DNA from: Albugo candida
Taxonomy: Eukaryota > Oomycota > Peronosporomycetes > Albuginales
DNA length: 64,000 nucleotides
Direction: 5' to 3'
Assembly (NCBI GenBank): GCA_040437565.1
Contig: JBDOQK010000001.1
Span: 930,001-994,000 of the forward strand
Of this stretch, positions 22,052 through 32,920 are shown piece by piece; the first letter of the stretch is position 1, and each line of letters opens with the position of its first letter. A program made the position numbers and the translations under genes. The notes under the pieces are model-generated. The model had not been told where the DNA came from and made no database searches. It saw nothing but the letters and a program-made list of their open reading frames with translations.

Positions 22052-23142
22052 TGGCAATGAATGCTCAATGGACTAAAGCGCTTTTTGGATTGGTTTATAA
22101 TCAGAATGCTCTTACTGGATTGGCTTTTGCGATCTTCGATTCAAGAAAATCTTTCCAACTGCGTGATTTGGCCAGAGTGACGGATCCGAAGCGTGTGTAC
22201 GCCTTCACGCCTAAAGCTTTTTACGGATAAATTGTGAAGTATTGGCTACTTGCGAACCTTCAGCAGGATGTTGATTCCCTCTCTTGATCTCCGAGTCACC
22301 CAGAGATGCAATACGATCTAATCACCCCCAGTCCAGCATGCAGCCGCGAGAGCGCGCGGGTACGATCCATCTAGGAAAGGTATGATTTTGAAAAAACGTG
22401 TTCGCTCGGAAGGGGCCTCGTAGATTATTTTGACTTTAGAATTGCAGCATTAATTGGATGGAGTAGGACGAAAGCAAGCCATTGGAGGCATACTATCAGA
22501 CAGCTTTTATTGCGCATACATCGATTTGCAAGTTCTCGTTCTCTTTCAGTCGAACAGTGGTACTCCATTCTCATCGGCGATCTTAAGTAGATGATTTTCA
22601 TCACGCCTCAATGAATGTAAAACGCTGTTGGTTTTTAATAATAGTACTAGGGAGAACCCAAGACACATCCACAGAATTAGCTGTATTCTTCTGTGAACGA
22701 CATTTGCAATCTCAACCAAGTATATAATAGCGAGTCTTATAGGCCTCAAAGGTGCTCGCTGCTAACGAAACTCGCTACAAATACGTCGACATAGACGCAT
22801 GGTCCAAAAAAAAGCCTGGGCAACAGAGAAGCGAGCAGCAAGCGTAAAAATTAAATCTGCAGCCTGTCAAACTCTAGTACATTGCTCAAGCAAAGTCGAG
22901 TGACGTATGTAGATATTGAGAGTTTGATCTTGCCTCATTCCAAACCACATAGAATTATGAGGCATTCGTGCCTTTAGCCTCGCCAGTACATCACCTTGAA
23001 ACAGGAAGTGCTGAAAATTTTGATGAAAATTGAAAGCGTCTTCGAATGATTTGAGAAGGTTGTATGTTAGAACATCGACTTATACAGCTTAATCCATGGC
23101 TATAGATCTTCTTTTGAGAGTTGCAGTGTACGCTTGTATCAT
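22052..23142. other. Intergenic region, possible small ORF
   Basis: About 1.1 kb. Aside from one weak minus-strand candidate (listed separately) I see no gene, RNA or repeat. It includes the 5' flank of the MAPR pair and the 3' flank of the SLC44 gene. Confidence 0.4.
22546..22770 (-). CDS. Possible small membrane protein (weak)
   Basis: A frame of roughly 70 codons ends in TGA-type stop at 22546-22548 and contains a hydrophobic helix (LILWMCLGFSLVLLLK) followed by a polar tail (SLRRDENHLLKIADENG). There is no ATG in the frame; an upstream TTAG acceptor near 22770 and a short ATG-led leader further right could supply a first exon. No family recognised. It may be noise. Confidence 0.22.
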
Positions 23143-24765
23143 TCATGATAGAGAAGTGTTGCTGGCACCACATCCGCTGTTGTAGTCATCTGGAAAGATC
23201 TTACTCCACACATTATGCAGAATTTGATACTCGTCAGGTCGAGTCTGCATCCAGCTTGAGGGTTCTTCCGCCCAGAGAATGTATACGGTTGTGACAGCAC
23301 TGGAAATGACCGAAAGGATGATACTAGTCACTAAATACCCAATGGTAAAGCCTAGAACAGCTACTAGAGGATTTCGATAATGTAATGATGGGGAGGCCTG
23401 TGAGTACGTGATTTCGAAGACCCTCACGGTAATATACGCCACCAGGCTTCCAATTAAGAGATTTGCATACCAAAATGCGGTTCTTGTGATCTCCTGGTTG
23501 ACAACTGCACTCCAGCCTTTACTTTTTAGAAATTGGATGGAACGCTTACTGGCCGGAATGAATGCACACTTGTAACAGCCAATGTATGCGTAAGCAAATC
23601 GATTGCAAAATTCCATTAGGTATTCTACAAAGTGCAATACGGAGGAAAGTATCGAGAATACCCAAGCCATATAAAAATTCTTTTGTCTACTCGTAAGCGT
23701 AGCAAGAGTGCTCAGCACTTGTCGAAATGTCTCAACGACGGCGACCAGTAATGATCCAAAGCAAATGCTCCCTAAATGAAATGTCCAAGCTTCCAGAAAT
23801 GCTTTTGCGACGAGATTATTTTTCTGACTTTTACATTTCCAAGACGAAACAATTGAACCGATGGAGACCGCAAGTATGTTACGAAAAACCATAGAGCACC
23901 AAAAGTAGATGACAAGCATGCCAATTGAGATGCTCATAGCTGATCGAGCACTAACGTGTTTTAAGCACTCCTCCCCCAAGCAATCATTTTTTGTGGCAAG
24001 CTTGGAAAATCGCAGCATCCTCAACAATCCTAGTATCCAAATAAAACTCCAAAAGCTCTGAACTACGGCCATGCACACCGCTCCGAGTAAAGCCATCGGA
24101 TACGATAAGATAGCACGTGCTGCGACCCGAATGTGTGCACATGCAAAATCAACGCGATGACGCATCAGGTAGCTGCTTACCACAAAGAATAGAGCTCCCA
24201 GCCCCATCAAAATACTGGCTGTATAAGCGATCATACTTTCAGTGAGTAGTGCTTCTTTGAGAAAGGTACCAGCCAGTGCGAGTTGTGTCCCCGCAATGCT
24301 AATAAGAGAGAGCCAAATAAATGCTTTACCGATGATGAGAATCATAATGCTGCATAGTGTCGACAGAATCATGGAAACGATTGAGATTTGCGGTAAAGCA
24401 ATAAGTATCTGACGATTCAGTGAATGTGGAAGATTTGAATCACTTGAAATGATATCGGAAAACCATAAATCCAAAGCGAGACAAAATATCGCTGAAATTG
24501 TCACCAAAAACAAGAATAAGAAGCATTTGTCCTGAAACCTGTGCTGGTAGCCGCCTTTTTCAAATTGAGATGCGTATTCTGTCGCTGTTAGCAATACTCC
24601 TTCGTTCTCACTGCAGATCGGGGTTACCGGAAAATTCATCTTTACTACACACACTTCAAGTGAGTCATTATCATCCAATACATCCTTGTTTCTTTCTATT
24701 CCAGCGCTTCGCGCGAGCTTCAACTTGCGTTGCCAATCGGAAGGATACGCACGTAAGAGATTCAT
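23143..24765 (-). CDS. Choline transporter-like protein (CTL/SLC44 family)
   Basis: A single exon of 540 residues with about ten hydrophobic helices. The C-terminal half carries the CTL signature region: a Cys-rich stretch (RFAYAYIGCYKCAFIPAS), FLKSKGWSAVVNQEI, and a final cytoplasmic segment DEYQILHNVWSK typical of the family (a D-xP/E and Y-N/W pattern). The N-terminal cytoplasmic part is about 100 residues. CTL proteins move choline or ethanolamine for phospholipid synthesis; the substrate is inferred from family only. ATG at 24765 is chosen because the five codons upstream in the open frame contain no ATG. Confidence 0.85.
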   Translation of the reverse strand: MNLLRAYPSDWQRKLKLARSAGIERNKDVLDDNDSLEVCVVKMNFPVTPICSENEGVLLTATEYASQFEKGGYQHRFQDKCFLFLFLVTISAIFCLALDLWFSDIISSDSNLPHSLNRQILIALPQISIVSMILSTLCSIMILIIGKAFIWLSLISIAGTQLALAGTFLKEALLTESMIAYTASILMGLGALFFVVSSYLMRHRVDFACAHIRVAARAILSYPMALLGAVCMAVVQSFWSFIWILGLLRMLRFSKLATKNDCLGEECLKHVSARSAMSISIGMLVIYFWCSMVFRNILAVSIGSIVSSWKCKSQKNNLVAKAFLEAWTFHLGSICFGSLLVAVVETFRQVLSTLATLTSRQKNFYMAWVFSILSSVLHFVEYLMEFCNRFAYAYIGCYKCAFIPASKRSIQFLKSKGWSAVVNQEITRTAFWYANLLIGSLVAYITVRVFEITYSQASPSLHYRNPLVAVLGFTIGYLVTSIILSVISSAVTTVYILWAEEPSSWMQTRPDEYQILHNVWSKIFPDDYNSGCGASNTSLS

Positions 24766-25137
24766 CTTATTATGAACCAATCAGCAATGCAGCCTTTATC
24801 AACATAATAAAACCCATATAACGAGTATACTCAGTGGGCAATAACTCGGTACACTTGAAGCAGTAGCTTTTAGAACTGTATCTTCAATTGCCATATGATT
24901 ATAGATACCAGAACCATCGAAACTTACCACCCGTCACAAACTTCCATGGAATCAGCTTGGTATAAACATGTGTATAGAACTGATCTTCCTGTCGAATAGC
25001 TGGAAATGGAGATGAATGCATCCTATATGTCGATGAACGCTCGTGAACTCTAATAAAAGACTCATGTCGTATAGTCATGCTGAGGATGACAGTTGCGATA
25101 TTCTTCCGCGCGATGTGATGAAGAGCTGCTCAAGATC
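24766..25137. other. Intergenic, nothing seen
   Basis: A 372 bp space between the 5' end of the SLC44 gene and the 3' end of the helicase gene on the same strand. It should contain the SLC44 promoter. No motif recognised. Confidence 0.4.
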
Positions 25138-28011
25138 TCATCGACGTTTGAACATTTCGAAAAGATCAATCGTATTGGTCTTCTTCTGTTGTCCACGCGT
25201 GAGTTTGGTCGCTTCGTTCCAGTTTTTCCGTTCACGGAGCTTCCGTTTTTTTAACATCGGTTTCACCACACCATCTGGCTCATATGCAATTTTGATAGTA
25301 TTTACGGGAACACATGGTCGAACTCGAACGTTGTACTGAAAAAATTGAGAAAGCTCCGGAAGACAATCTTCTGTATGTTCTTGCTCGACAATAAGCGTAC
25401 GCATCCACTTTGAGAAACTAGGAGCAAAAGCTTGCATGCGATGTCGAGAATCCAGCAGGAATATGGCTCCATAATCATTACGGTGACGGATACATCGTCC
25501 TATAGCTTGATTCAAAGCACGAAACGCTTGTAGTTGGTACCACTGTTGTCCATTGAGAACCTTTCGCTCTGATTTACATTTTTTATCTTGATATTGGCGT
25601 TTCAATGACACTTGCAGCTGCTTCGAGCTGGGAAATGGAATCCCAACAGCAATTACTGCCCGTGCATTTCCGTCCGAAAAGTCAATGCCTTCGCTCACTT
25701 TCCCGCGATACACCGCCAGAAAGATAGCTCCACGCCTTCCAGAGCCATCACCATCCGATGATTGTTCTTGACCTTGTATGGCCAACTTGTACTGCTCTAA
25801 ATCTGCGTCAAAGTCGATTCCAGCTGTACGAGCCTCAGTAAATACTTTCTTTATTGCATTGATCTGATCCCAAACACCTGTTTGTTTCCAGCGGTTCACA
25901 AGTATTCCAAGAAGCCTATATGAAGGAAGAAACATCAAGATTCCACCAGGAATCACCTGTACATATTGCTTTAGTAGACTTCCCAATGCATCTTGGTAGC
26001 GGAAGGTATGCTGATTTTGATAGGTTGACGATAAATCCACCTGCCCGGGTCCTTGCATGATAGCTCGAATGAAGACCTGTGTTCGCATATCTACGACATG
26101 GTTGGCCTCTAGCCGGATGCCAAAGTCTAATCCAAGTTCTCCGGCAAAAGAATCCATCGGTGTCAGCGTTCCAGACGTCAGAATAACTGAGCGAGCGTCT
26201 CTAGCGATATCCGCAAACACAACTGCACCACTTAGACACCATATAGCAATTCGAAATTGCCAGCCTGCCGCTTTTGCACTTCCTCTTTCATCCCTTGAAG
26301 CCAAACGATTATCGGCAGACATATCTTTAGTTCCTTTCTGAGCTCGAGATTTGAAGAACAAAAGTTGAAAGTCGTCCAAGTACTTGAATTCATCGCGAAA
26401 CATGAAGCTTGCGACACATAGGATAGTCTCCATTGTTTTTAACGCGATAGGTCTTAATAAGACTTCGGGTGATTTCGACTGAGCAGAATTGTGATCCACA
26501 TCGTTACCACTTCCTTTCTCTACTTGCATCAACATTTTCTCATGTTCGTGAACTAGTTGCAGGGCTGATTGGAAAGAGGAAAGATTATCTTGATTCATTC
26601 CCGCGTATTCATCGAACATAGCGATGGCATCACTTCCAGACCAAACATTGCTTTCTTCCTCAAACCCCGTGGGCTGTAATTTGACCGTCGTTGAAACCAT
26701 CTCCATCCATCGTGCAAACCCGGTGAGGATGCTCAGTAAGGAAGGGTAGGCTTGCGGTCTAAATGCCTCCTCTATAACATGCGTGAACGATTGAATGCAT
26801 ACTGACAATGTTTCCTTCGTGATCTCAAAGCTCGCACTGGAACGGCAGATGTCCTCAACATTGTGCGCTTCATCCAGAACGACGATAGCATCTTTTAACG
26901 AGATATTAACAGCAGATCGGACCGATGGATGTATCAGATAATTGTACGGACAAAACACGATGTCTGCCAGCGGAAGAATATTCAAAGCTGAGTAGTAAGC
27001 ACACTCTTTCTTCCGCTTTGCAAGACTCACGAATTCCTCAATGTCCCATATATGAGGTACCCTCGAAGACTGCGGGTTACTCTCCCGACCTGAGCGGTAG
27101 AAACTGCACTTGTTCTCACTTAAAAGGTTTTGACACTTTTCGTCAACTGATCGATCGTCACGCTCACTATGCTTCGCTCGACTATTGATGCAGTACTGGG
27201 ATTTGGAGGCTAGAATGCATGAGCGCAGCTGAGAACGCGATTCCAGCTCAGGGTAATCACCAAGGAAATGAAAGTACGAAGACGGGCATTTCCGAAACTC
27301 CTCCACGGATTGTGCAAGCTGAGAGTGCGTGCGAGAGCAGAAGAAAATTTGAGGCGGATGTACCGCAGCGATCGTTGAGGGCGAGAATGTCACGTTACTC
27401 GGAGTGTCTGTGTCTTGTTGTTCAGAGGCCGGTGTGAAGGATGAAGGTAGCTTGCGTGTTTTTATAGCCGCTGAATCGCTGCTGTGTTCGTATTGGTCCT
27501 GGTAGCATGCTTTCGCCGGCAAATCACTGGTACATGCTTCCTGCTTATTTGATGTATCACACATCATAAAAGGGTGATCTAGATTCCGAATGGCGCCATA
27601 TTTGACGACCGCAGGCTCATTCGACTCGAAGTCTTCGTCGTCTTCTGCGGATGCAAATGGTACTCTGTCGTCAAGAGGCGAGACAGACGCATCCTGCGCG
27701 CTATTTTTATCCTTGTTTATTGCATCTTCTTTGAGCTGTAGTTCTTTTTGAATTAGAAGCTCTTCTGTGTACTGCTTTTGAAAACTCAAGCACGAGCATA
27801 ATATTGCAAGCGTTTTACCAGAGCCTGTAGGTGACTCCAAAAGAGCATGCTGATTTGTTTTCAGCGCTAGAAGCACTCGATTCATTACTGCCAGTTGCGC
27901 AGGGAAAGGCTGCTTATCATTGGAAAATGCAACCTTATATCCCATGATCATGAAATTTTGCTCTTTACTATCATCCTCTTTTTTTGCAGCAGACAAATGG
28001 ACAGCGTTCAT
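25138..28011 (-). CDS. BRIP1: FANCJ/BRIP1-type Fe-S DNA helicase
   Basis: A single exon of 957 residues. Superfamily 2, XPD-like helicase motifs are all present: Q-like start PFPAQLAVMNRVL, Walker A SPTGSGKTLA (about residue 62), Ia SRTHSQLAQ, Walker B DEAH in VVLDEAHNVED (about 380), motif V GKVSEGIDFSDGNARAV, and VI QAIGRCIRHRND. Four cysteines for the 4Fe-4S cluster match FANCJ in context: QYCINSR, EKCQNL, NKCSFY, KECAYYS. The stretches WDIEEFVSLAKR and FCPYNYLI are closer to FANCJ than to XPD or RTEL1. Role: 5'-3' unwinding of G-quadruplexes and crosslink-repair intermediates (inferred). BRCA1-binding extensions of vertebrate FANCJ are absent. ATG at 28011 is the first in frame after TTG-type open codons. 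Confidence 0.9.
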   Translation of the reverse strand: MNAVHLSAAKKEDDSKEQNFMIMGYKVAFSNDKQPFPAQLAVMNRVLLALKTNQHALLESPTGSGKTLAILCSCLSFQKQYTEELLIQKELQLKEDAINKDKNSAQDASVSPLDDRVPFASAEDDEDFESNEPAVVKYGAIRNLDHPFMMCDTSNKQEACTSDLPAKACYQDQYEHSSDSAAIKTRKLPSSFTPASEQQDTDTPSNVTFSPSTIAAVHPPQIFFCSRTHSQLAQSVEEFRKCPSSYFHFLGDYPELESRSQLRSCILASKSQYCINSRAKHSERDDRSVDEKCQNLLSENKCSFYRSGRESNPQSSRVPHIWDIEEFVSLAKRKKECAYYSALNILPLADIVFCPYNYLIHPSVRSAVNISLKDAIVVLDEAHNVEDICRSSASFEITKETLSVCIQSFTHVIEEAFRPQAYPSLLSILTGFARWMEMVSTTVKLQPTGFEEESNVWSGSDAIAMFDEYAGMNQDNLSSFQSALQLVHEHEKMLMQVEKGSGNDVDHNSAQSKSPEVLLRPIALKTMETILCVASFMFRDEFKYLDDFQLLFFKSRAQKGTKDMSADNRLASRDERGSAKAAGWQFRIAIWCLSGAVVFADIARDARSVILTSGTLTPMDSFAGELGLDFGIRLEANHVVDMRTQVFIRAIMQGPGQVDLSSTYQNQHTFRYQDALGSLLKQYVQVIPGGILMFLPSYRLLGILVNRWKQTGVWDQINAIKKVFTEARTAGIDFDADLEQYKLAIQGQEQSSDGDGSGRRGAIFLAVYRGKVSEGIDFSDGNARAVIAVGIPFPSSKQLQVSLKRQYQDKKCKSERKVLNGQQWYQLQAFRALNQAIGRCIRHRNDYGAIFLLDSRHRMQAFAPSFSKWMRTLIVEQEHTEDCLPELSQFFQYNVRVRPCVPVNTIKIAYEPDGVVKPMLKKRKLRERKNWNEATKLTRGQQKKTNTIDLFEMFKRR

Positions 28012-28376
28012 GTAGTACAAATGTATAGACTTCGAGACATCAACCTCAAATTAAGTGGTACACCAATTGCTCTAGCGCGAAGAACTGCTAGCACCCGGCT
28101 GCAGGATCGAAGAGCTGATTATTGCGACTGAATTAACAGTCTGTGGGTACTAAGCGGGATTGTTAGGCCACAAGTGAACCATAACTGGCTCGAATCGATG
28201 AATTGACAGCATCTAACTAGCGCGTAGATCATTTATCTCGAAATTCTTAGCATACATTTGAAAAGTGAATTGGAACAGCAGATGGGAGATAATGCAAGAA
28301 TGAATTTCGAAAAACACAAAAAGAAAGCGGGAAAAGTGCGCTATTGTTTGCGGATGCTGTATGAGTCCTACCATAC
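28012..28376. other. Intergenic, nothing seen
   Basis: A 365 bp space between the 5' end of the helicase gene and the 3' end of SEC11, both on the minus strand. It should hold the helicase promoter and SEC11 3' end. No conserved motif seen. Confidence 0.4.
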
Positions 28377-29141
28377 TTATTCTCGTTGAGTGAGTACCAG
28401 AAAACCCATGATTCCAAGAAGTGCATACTTGAAAAGCGGATAATCGTTGAGTAAAATTGTCATCATGCCTGCGTAAGGAACAGAACTATACAACCGTTTA
28501 GCATATAGCAAGGAGTAATGAATTGGTAGCGTACCTATTGACGACACCAATTATATCGGTACGGTTAAGCCACAATTGATTCTCGGCATATAAACCTCTA
28601 CATTTGCATCATAAAGTTAGTGTGACGAACATGCTGGTAACGCCTCTATACATACCGATCATGAACGTTGTTATTGTCTCCTTTTGTCAGATAGATATTT
28701 TCATCAGTTTCTGCGCTGTTACATGATTTCAGTCCCTCAACGCCTCCAGCGTAGTTGAAGACAAATGTACCTGCGATGAAGTTCTAACACTCGATGTACG
28801 ATTGGAATTTCCCTTCCGACAATCTTGAATACCACGATGTCACCTGTCTCGATGAAATGTTTCTATCAAGTATGAATTCAGAACTCGGGAATGTTTGCAT
28901 CACGGAGTCGTACGTTATTATTGAGACAGAGAATATCGCCCCGTTGAAACGCAGGCTCCATACTGCCTGACAAGACAACAACTACTGGAGCTTCACTCTT
29001 GGAGAGATACGTCAGTCCCTTCCATATCATCAGCGCGGATATTATAACAAGGGCCAGGTTGAGACCTTGATGAATTAATTGACGCTTGTGCTTCCATAAG
29101 CGCTTTATTTCGTCAACTTGCTGAACAATCAATTCTATCAT
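28377..29141 (-). CDS. SEC11: Signal peptidase complex catalytic subunit SEC11
   Basis: Five exons from the right: 28914-29141, 28771-28862, 28656-28715, 28535-28597, 28377-28485; they sum to exactly 184 codons (183 residues, the family norm is about 180). All introns are GT-AG. The N-terminal membrane helix ([16 protein letters not shown]) is followed by the catalytic Ser motif [14 protein letters not shown], the His region [12 protein letters not shown] and the Asp region [16 protein letters not shown], so the Ser-His-Asp set of eukaryotic signal peptidase is complete. It removes signal peptides from proteins entering the ER. The C-terminal hydrophobic segment ([13 protein letters not shown]) also matches. 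Its start lies only 110 bp from that of the divergent pseudouridine synthase gene. Confidence 0.93.
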
Positions 29142-29251
29142 TTTCCTTGCAATAATCAAGAGGCGGAGAATAAGCGTGATTATCACCAATCAGAGCGCTC
29201 TCGTAGTTTGCCTCCACCGGAATTATCCAATCAAGATACACATCAGACTAC
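29142..29251. promoter_or_regulatory. Compact bidirectional promoter region
   Basis: Only 110 bp separate the ATG of SEC11 (minus) from the ATG of the RsuA-type synthase (plus). Both promoters and leaders must fit here or overlap the coding starts. No TATA-like element is evident. Confidence 0.5.
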
Positions 29252-30919
29252 ATGCTGACTCGATGCGTTGCGTTGCGTTACCGCCCTTTAAATATTTGGA
29301 ATGTGTCCGCCATAACGAAAATTTCATACTCTAATGTTGCCGTACCGCTGGAACCCATCTCCGAAAGTGTTGCTGATGAGGTAAAAGAAGCCAGAAGATC
29401 TGAAAAATCGACAAATCAGAAGATGCGAATCTCAAAGTGGATTGCCATGGCTGGTGTCTGCTCTCGTCGCCAAGCGGAGAAAAAGATTCTATCCAACCAA
29501 GTCATGCTGAATGGAACGATCCTTCGCGATGTGGGTCAATCGATCAATCCTCAAGTCGACCGAGTCACAGTCAATGGAATTGATCTGATGCTACGTAAGC
29601 AAGAAGCAAACGCACCATCCCCAATAAAAGTCTGGCTGGCACACAAATTGAAAGGAGTAAGCGAAAATATCGTACTTCAACAAAGATTCTAGTTGACTTA
29701 TTGTTTGGTTAGGAGCTCGTGACAACGGAAGACCCGCAAGGACGATCAACAATTTTTGATCGCTTTCGTCAAATGGGTTTGAAACAGCATCTGATGCCAG
29801 TGGTAGATATCCTATCATCACTTTACTTGATGCGTCATCCTGAACTGTGCATTTTCAGGGTCGACTTGATTACAACACAGAAGGATTGCTGATACTCACG
29901 AACGACGGTGAGTATGCCCGTCAGCTCGAGCATCCAAAGTCGTGTGTTCAGAGAACATACCGTGCATTCGTCCGAGGAAANNNNNNNNNNNNNNNNNNNN
30001 NNNNNNNNNNNNNNNNNNNNNNNNNNNNNNNNNNNNNNNNNNNNNNNNNNNNNNNNNNNNNNNNNNNNNNNNNNNNNNNNCATCCCCAATAAAAGTCTGG
30101 CTGGCACACAAATTGAAAGGAGTAAGCGAAAATATCGTACTTCAACAAAGATTCTAGTTGACTTATTGTTTGGTTAGGAGCTCGTGACAACGGAAGACCC
30201 GCAAGGACGATCAACAATTTTTGATCGCTTTCGTCAAATGGGTTTGAAACAGCATCTGATGCCAGTGGTAGATATCCTATCATCACTTTACTTGATGCGT
30301 CATCCTGAACTGTGCATTTTCAGGGTCGACTTGATTACAACACAGAAGGATTGCTGATACTCACGAACGACGGTGAGTATGCCCGTCAGCTCGAGCATCC
30401 AAAGTCGTGTGTTCAGAGAACATACCGTGCATTCGTCCGAGGAAATGTATGATTATAAGCATACCATACAACTGAATGATTTCAATTGGTATCTCTGACC
30501 AGGTACTGCGTTCAAAAATAGAAGAGCTTGGACGAGGCGCAATCGTGAAAGGCGTCAAGTGAGCGAGTGCATGTGACCAATAAATTTGATGAAAACAGCT
30601 GATACTTTGTTGTTTAGATACCGTCCCATTCAAGTCAGCGTCCATTCGACTGACAAAAAAGACTCCTGGCTTCAGGTCAAAGTTCGTGAGGGAAAGGTGC
30701 GTAACCTGAACGTACAAATTCATCACATCATCTTATCATTTCTACTTGTAGAACAGAGAAGTGCGCAATGCGTTGGCCCATGTCCGGCTGATTGTCAAAC
30801 GATTGATACGAGTTCAGTTTGGTCCTTATCGGCTTGCTGACCTCCCAAGTGGTTCAGTTTTAGAAGTCACACCCAAGTTACTGGAAAACCAAAAGAATTC
30901 GGCAAGAAAAAGTGTATAA
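29252..30919 (+). CDS. RsuA/RluB-type pseudouridine synthase, probably organellar
   Basis: Six exons: 29252-29656, 29713-29802, 30324-30446 (also 29859-29980 before the gap), 30503-30558, 30618-30696, 30752-30919; 306 residues. An Arg-rich, acid-poor N-terminus of about 60 residues looks like a mitochondrial presequence. An S4 RNA-binding domain follows (RISKWIAMAGVCSRRQAE, VMLNGTILRDVGQ), then the catalytic motif PVGRLDYNTEGLLILTNDG with the active-site Asp, RTYRAFVRGN, and EGKNREVRNALAH typical of the RsuA branch. Likely modifies one uridine of mitochondrial rRNA; compartment and target are inferred. The exon 2-3 region is repeated around the N gap by assembly overlap. Confidence 0.9.
29981..30080. 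other. Assembly gap with duplicated flanks
   Basis: 100 N flanked by a 365 bp direct repeat without visible difference (29616-29980 and 30081-30445, offset 465). It covers the end of exon 1 to most of exon 3 of the RsuA-type gene. Same overlap signature as the other gaps. Confidence 0.93.
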
Positions 30920-30981
30920 GAGAATCCGCGATGTCTTATTTATCTCGCTCAAACGTACGATACGAAAACATAGACACGTTC

Positions 30982-32920
30982 TTACAACTCATAAGACTGG
31001 CGAATTATTTTTTTCTGTGGTTTGTCATCAGGGTATTCATCAGACTGCTCATCTACCTCAACGTCGTTCTTTCCGGTTGAGTTGTAGGTCGACGCCCAAT
31101 TGCCGGGTATCCTAGGATTGATTGAGCTCGACCGGTTATAATGACTTGAATTCATTGTGTCAAGCATTGAAGATTCTTTAGTCTCATTTTCATCCATGTC
31201 ACAGAATGACGAGAAGTTCGATCGATTATCATCATTCTCATCGAGTTCCAAACTATCTGCTTGAGAATCAAGAAACATGACTTTCGGAGTGATGTAACTT
31301 TTTGCTCCCATAGAAAACACAGAGCTTGTGGCTTGTGAGCCATTGAACTTGAGATTTTTCGTTCCAGAAGAAGCTTTAGAAGATCTTGAGACAAAGCTGT
31401 CGTTCTTTGTGCCATTCGAAACAATATCTGAACTGGATTCGTAAATCATCTCGTCTGAATAGTCACTTTTATACGTGGCCCTTGGAGCTGTTTGATGTAA
31501 ACTAGTTGCTTCTGAAGTCACTTCTGATGCTCTTTCTAAATGAGGCATCGCACCATGCTCATAATTCATGGATGTATGGCTATTACCATAAAGTGATTGA
31601 GTCTCATCTTGTTGCTTCAATGCAGACCGCAATGTCTGAGCGGTGTGGACTTGATTGCCGGCGTGTTGATGGTAGCTTGCTCCAAGCACTGTGTCTTCAT
31701 CCTTGGAAGTGTTCGATAGTACACTGTGATGTCGATCGACATACTCTGAACTCTGATGGGTAGTTAAGGGGGTATGGTTTCTAGCGTATGCTTTCTTCGT
31801 GTCATCTATCATGCTTTCCGAGAATCTGTGATCTCTGCTTGATCGCTTTGCACGCCAGAAGCAAAACAGCGCGATCGCAATGATAAAAATTCCCGTTAAG
31901 ACCACGAAGATGATGAGTATGTAGGGACTCTTATTGTCACCAGCGCTTTTTTCTTGACTCGTACCACTACCATACCCCGTGCTACTGTCGTCACTTGGTG
32001 CATCAGTAGAATTATCACTAGCTGCAATCACACCCGTGCCTTGTGACTGCAACTTTGTCGCGCGTTCCGTTTTCGACCCGTTGATGAAGACTACATCCTC
32101 CGCATCGCGCTCAGTTGGAGATAAAGTAGTTTCTTCGTCGTTTCCTTCCGATGCCGATGGATTTGTTAAGGTTTGGCTGTTCGACACGTCACGCTTTCTA
32201 ACGTGCTGTGAACCCCCTTCTTCACTAAATTCTGGATTTGCGGTATCCGAAATAGTCGAATCAGGCGACACAGCCGACATATCCGACACACCTGTAGCAG
32301 CCGAAAAATCTGAAACATCTGGATCTTCTGGAGCATTCACAGCTTGTGGAGTTTCTGAAGGTGGTGGTTTTCTTAGAGACTCTGGAGAATGCACAGGCTC
32401 TAAAACAGGAATGGGATTTGGTGCATTTGAAGAAGGAGTTGGGGATCCACTCGGATCTGGTGGACTAGACCCATGACTTCTCGATTTTTTTCCTGGACTG
32501 TCTGTAGTCTTTGCGTGGTGTCCATTATTATTCTCGGTTGGTGATGATGATGGTGATGGTGAAAGCTTCGATTTCTTGGAGGACTTTGGAGGGGGAGATT
32601 GTATTATAGGACCAGAATAGTCACTAGGATCGGGCACCTTCCGATTACCGCTTTCACTTGACGGCGTCCCCGAAGTAGGGCCACCGTTCTGAAATTGAGG
32701 AGTCTTGAATCTCGGAATGTTTGGTGGTATTATTTGTCGAAATTCATGAGTCGAAGTTGCTGATGCTGTCCGAGAGGGATCAGATTTTTCATCGCTGTCA
32801 GCTAGAAGAATACCATGTCAGTGTTTGAGTGGGCGGAGGAGAAGTAGGATGAACCTCACCGTAGCAGTTTGGGGTGACATGCAGCAGAAGGAGACCCACA
32901 CACATACGATACAACAGCAT
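30982..32920 (-). CDS. Mucin-like type I membrane protein
   Basis: Two exons from the right: 32860-32920 and 30982-32801, joined in phase 1, 626 residues. Exon 1 encodes a signal peptide (MLLYRMCVGLLLLHVTP) with likely cleavage near residue 20. The ectodomain (about 21-310) is very rich in Ser, Pro, Thr, Asp and Glu, with little predicted structure, and should be heavily O-glycosylated. One membrane helix lies at about 313-336 (ILIIFVVLTGIFIIAIALF), followed by basic WRAKRSSRDHR and a 290-residue Ser-rich cytoplasmic tail with acidic patches. I do not recognise a family. It may be a cell-surface or wall-sensing protein comparable in layout to fungal WSC/Mid2 sensors, which is inference from topology alone. 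Confidence 0.8.

Noticed and set aside
31979-32476. A 165-codon plus-strand Ser/Gly-rich frame
   Set aside because: It is antisense to the low-complexity ectodomain of the mucin-like gene; repetitive codons create long antisense frames.
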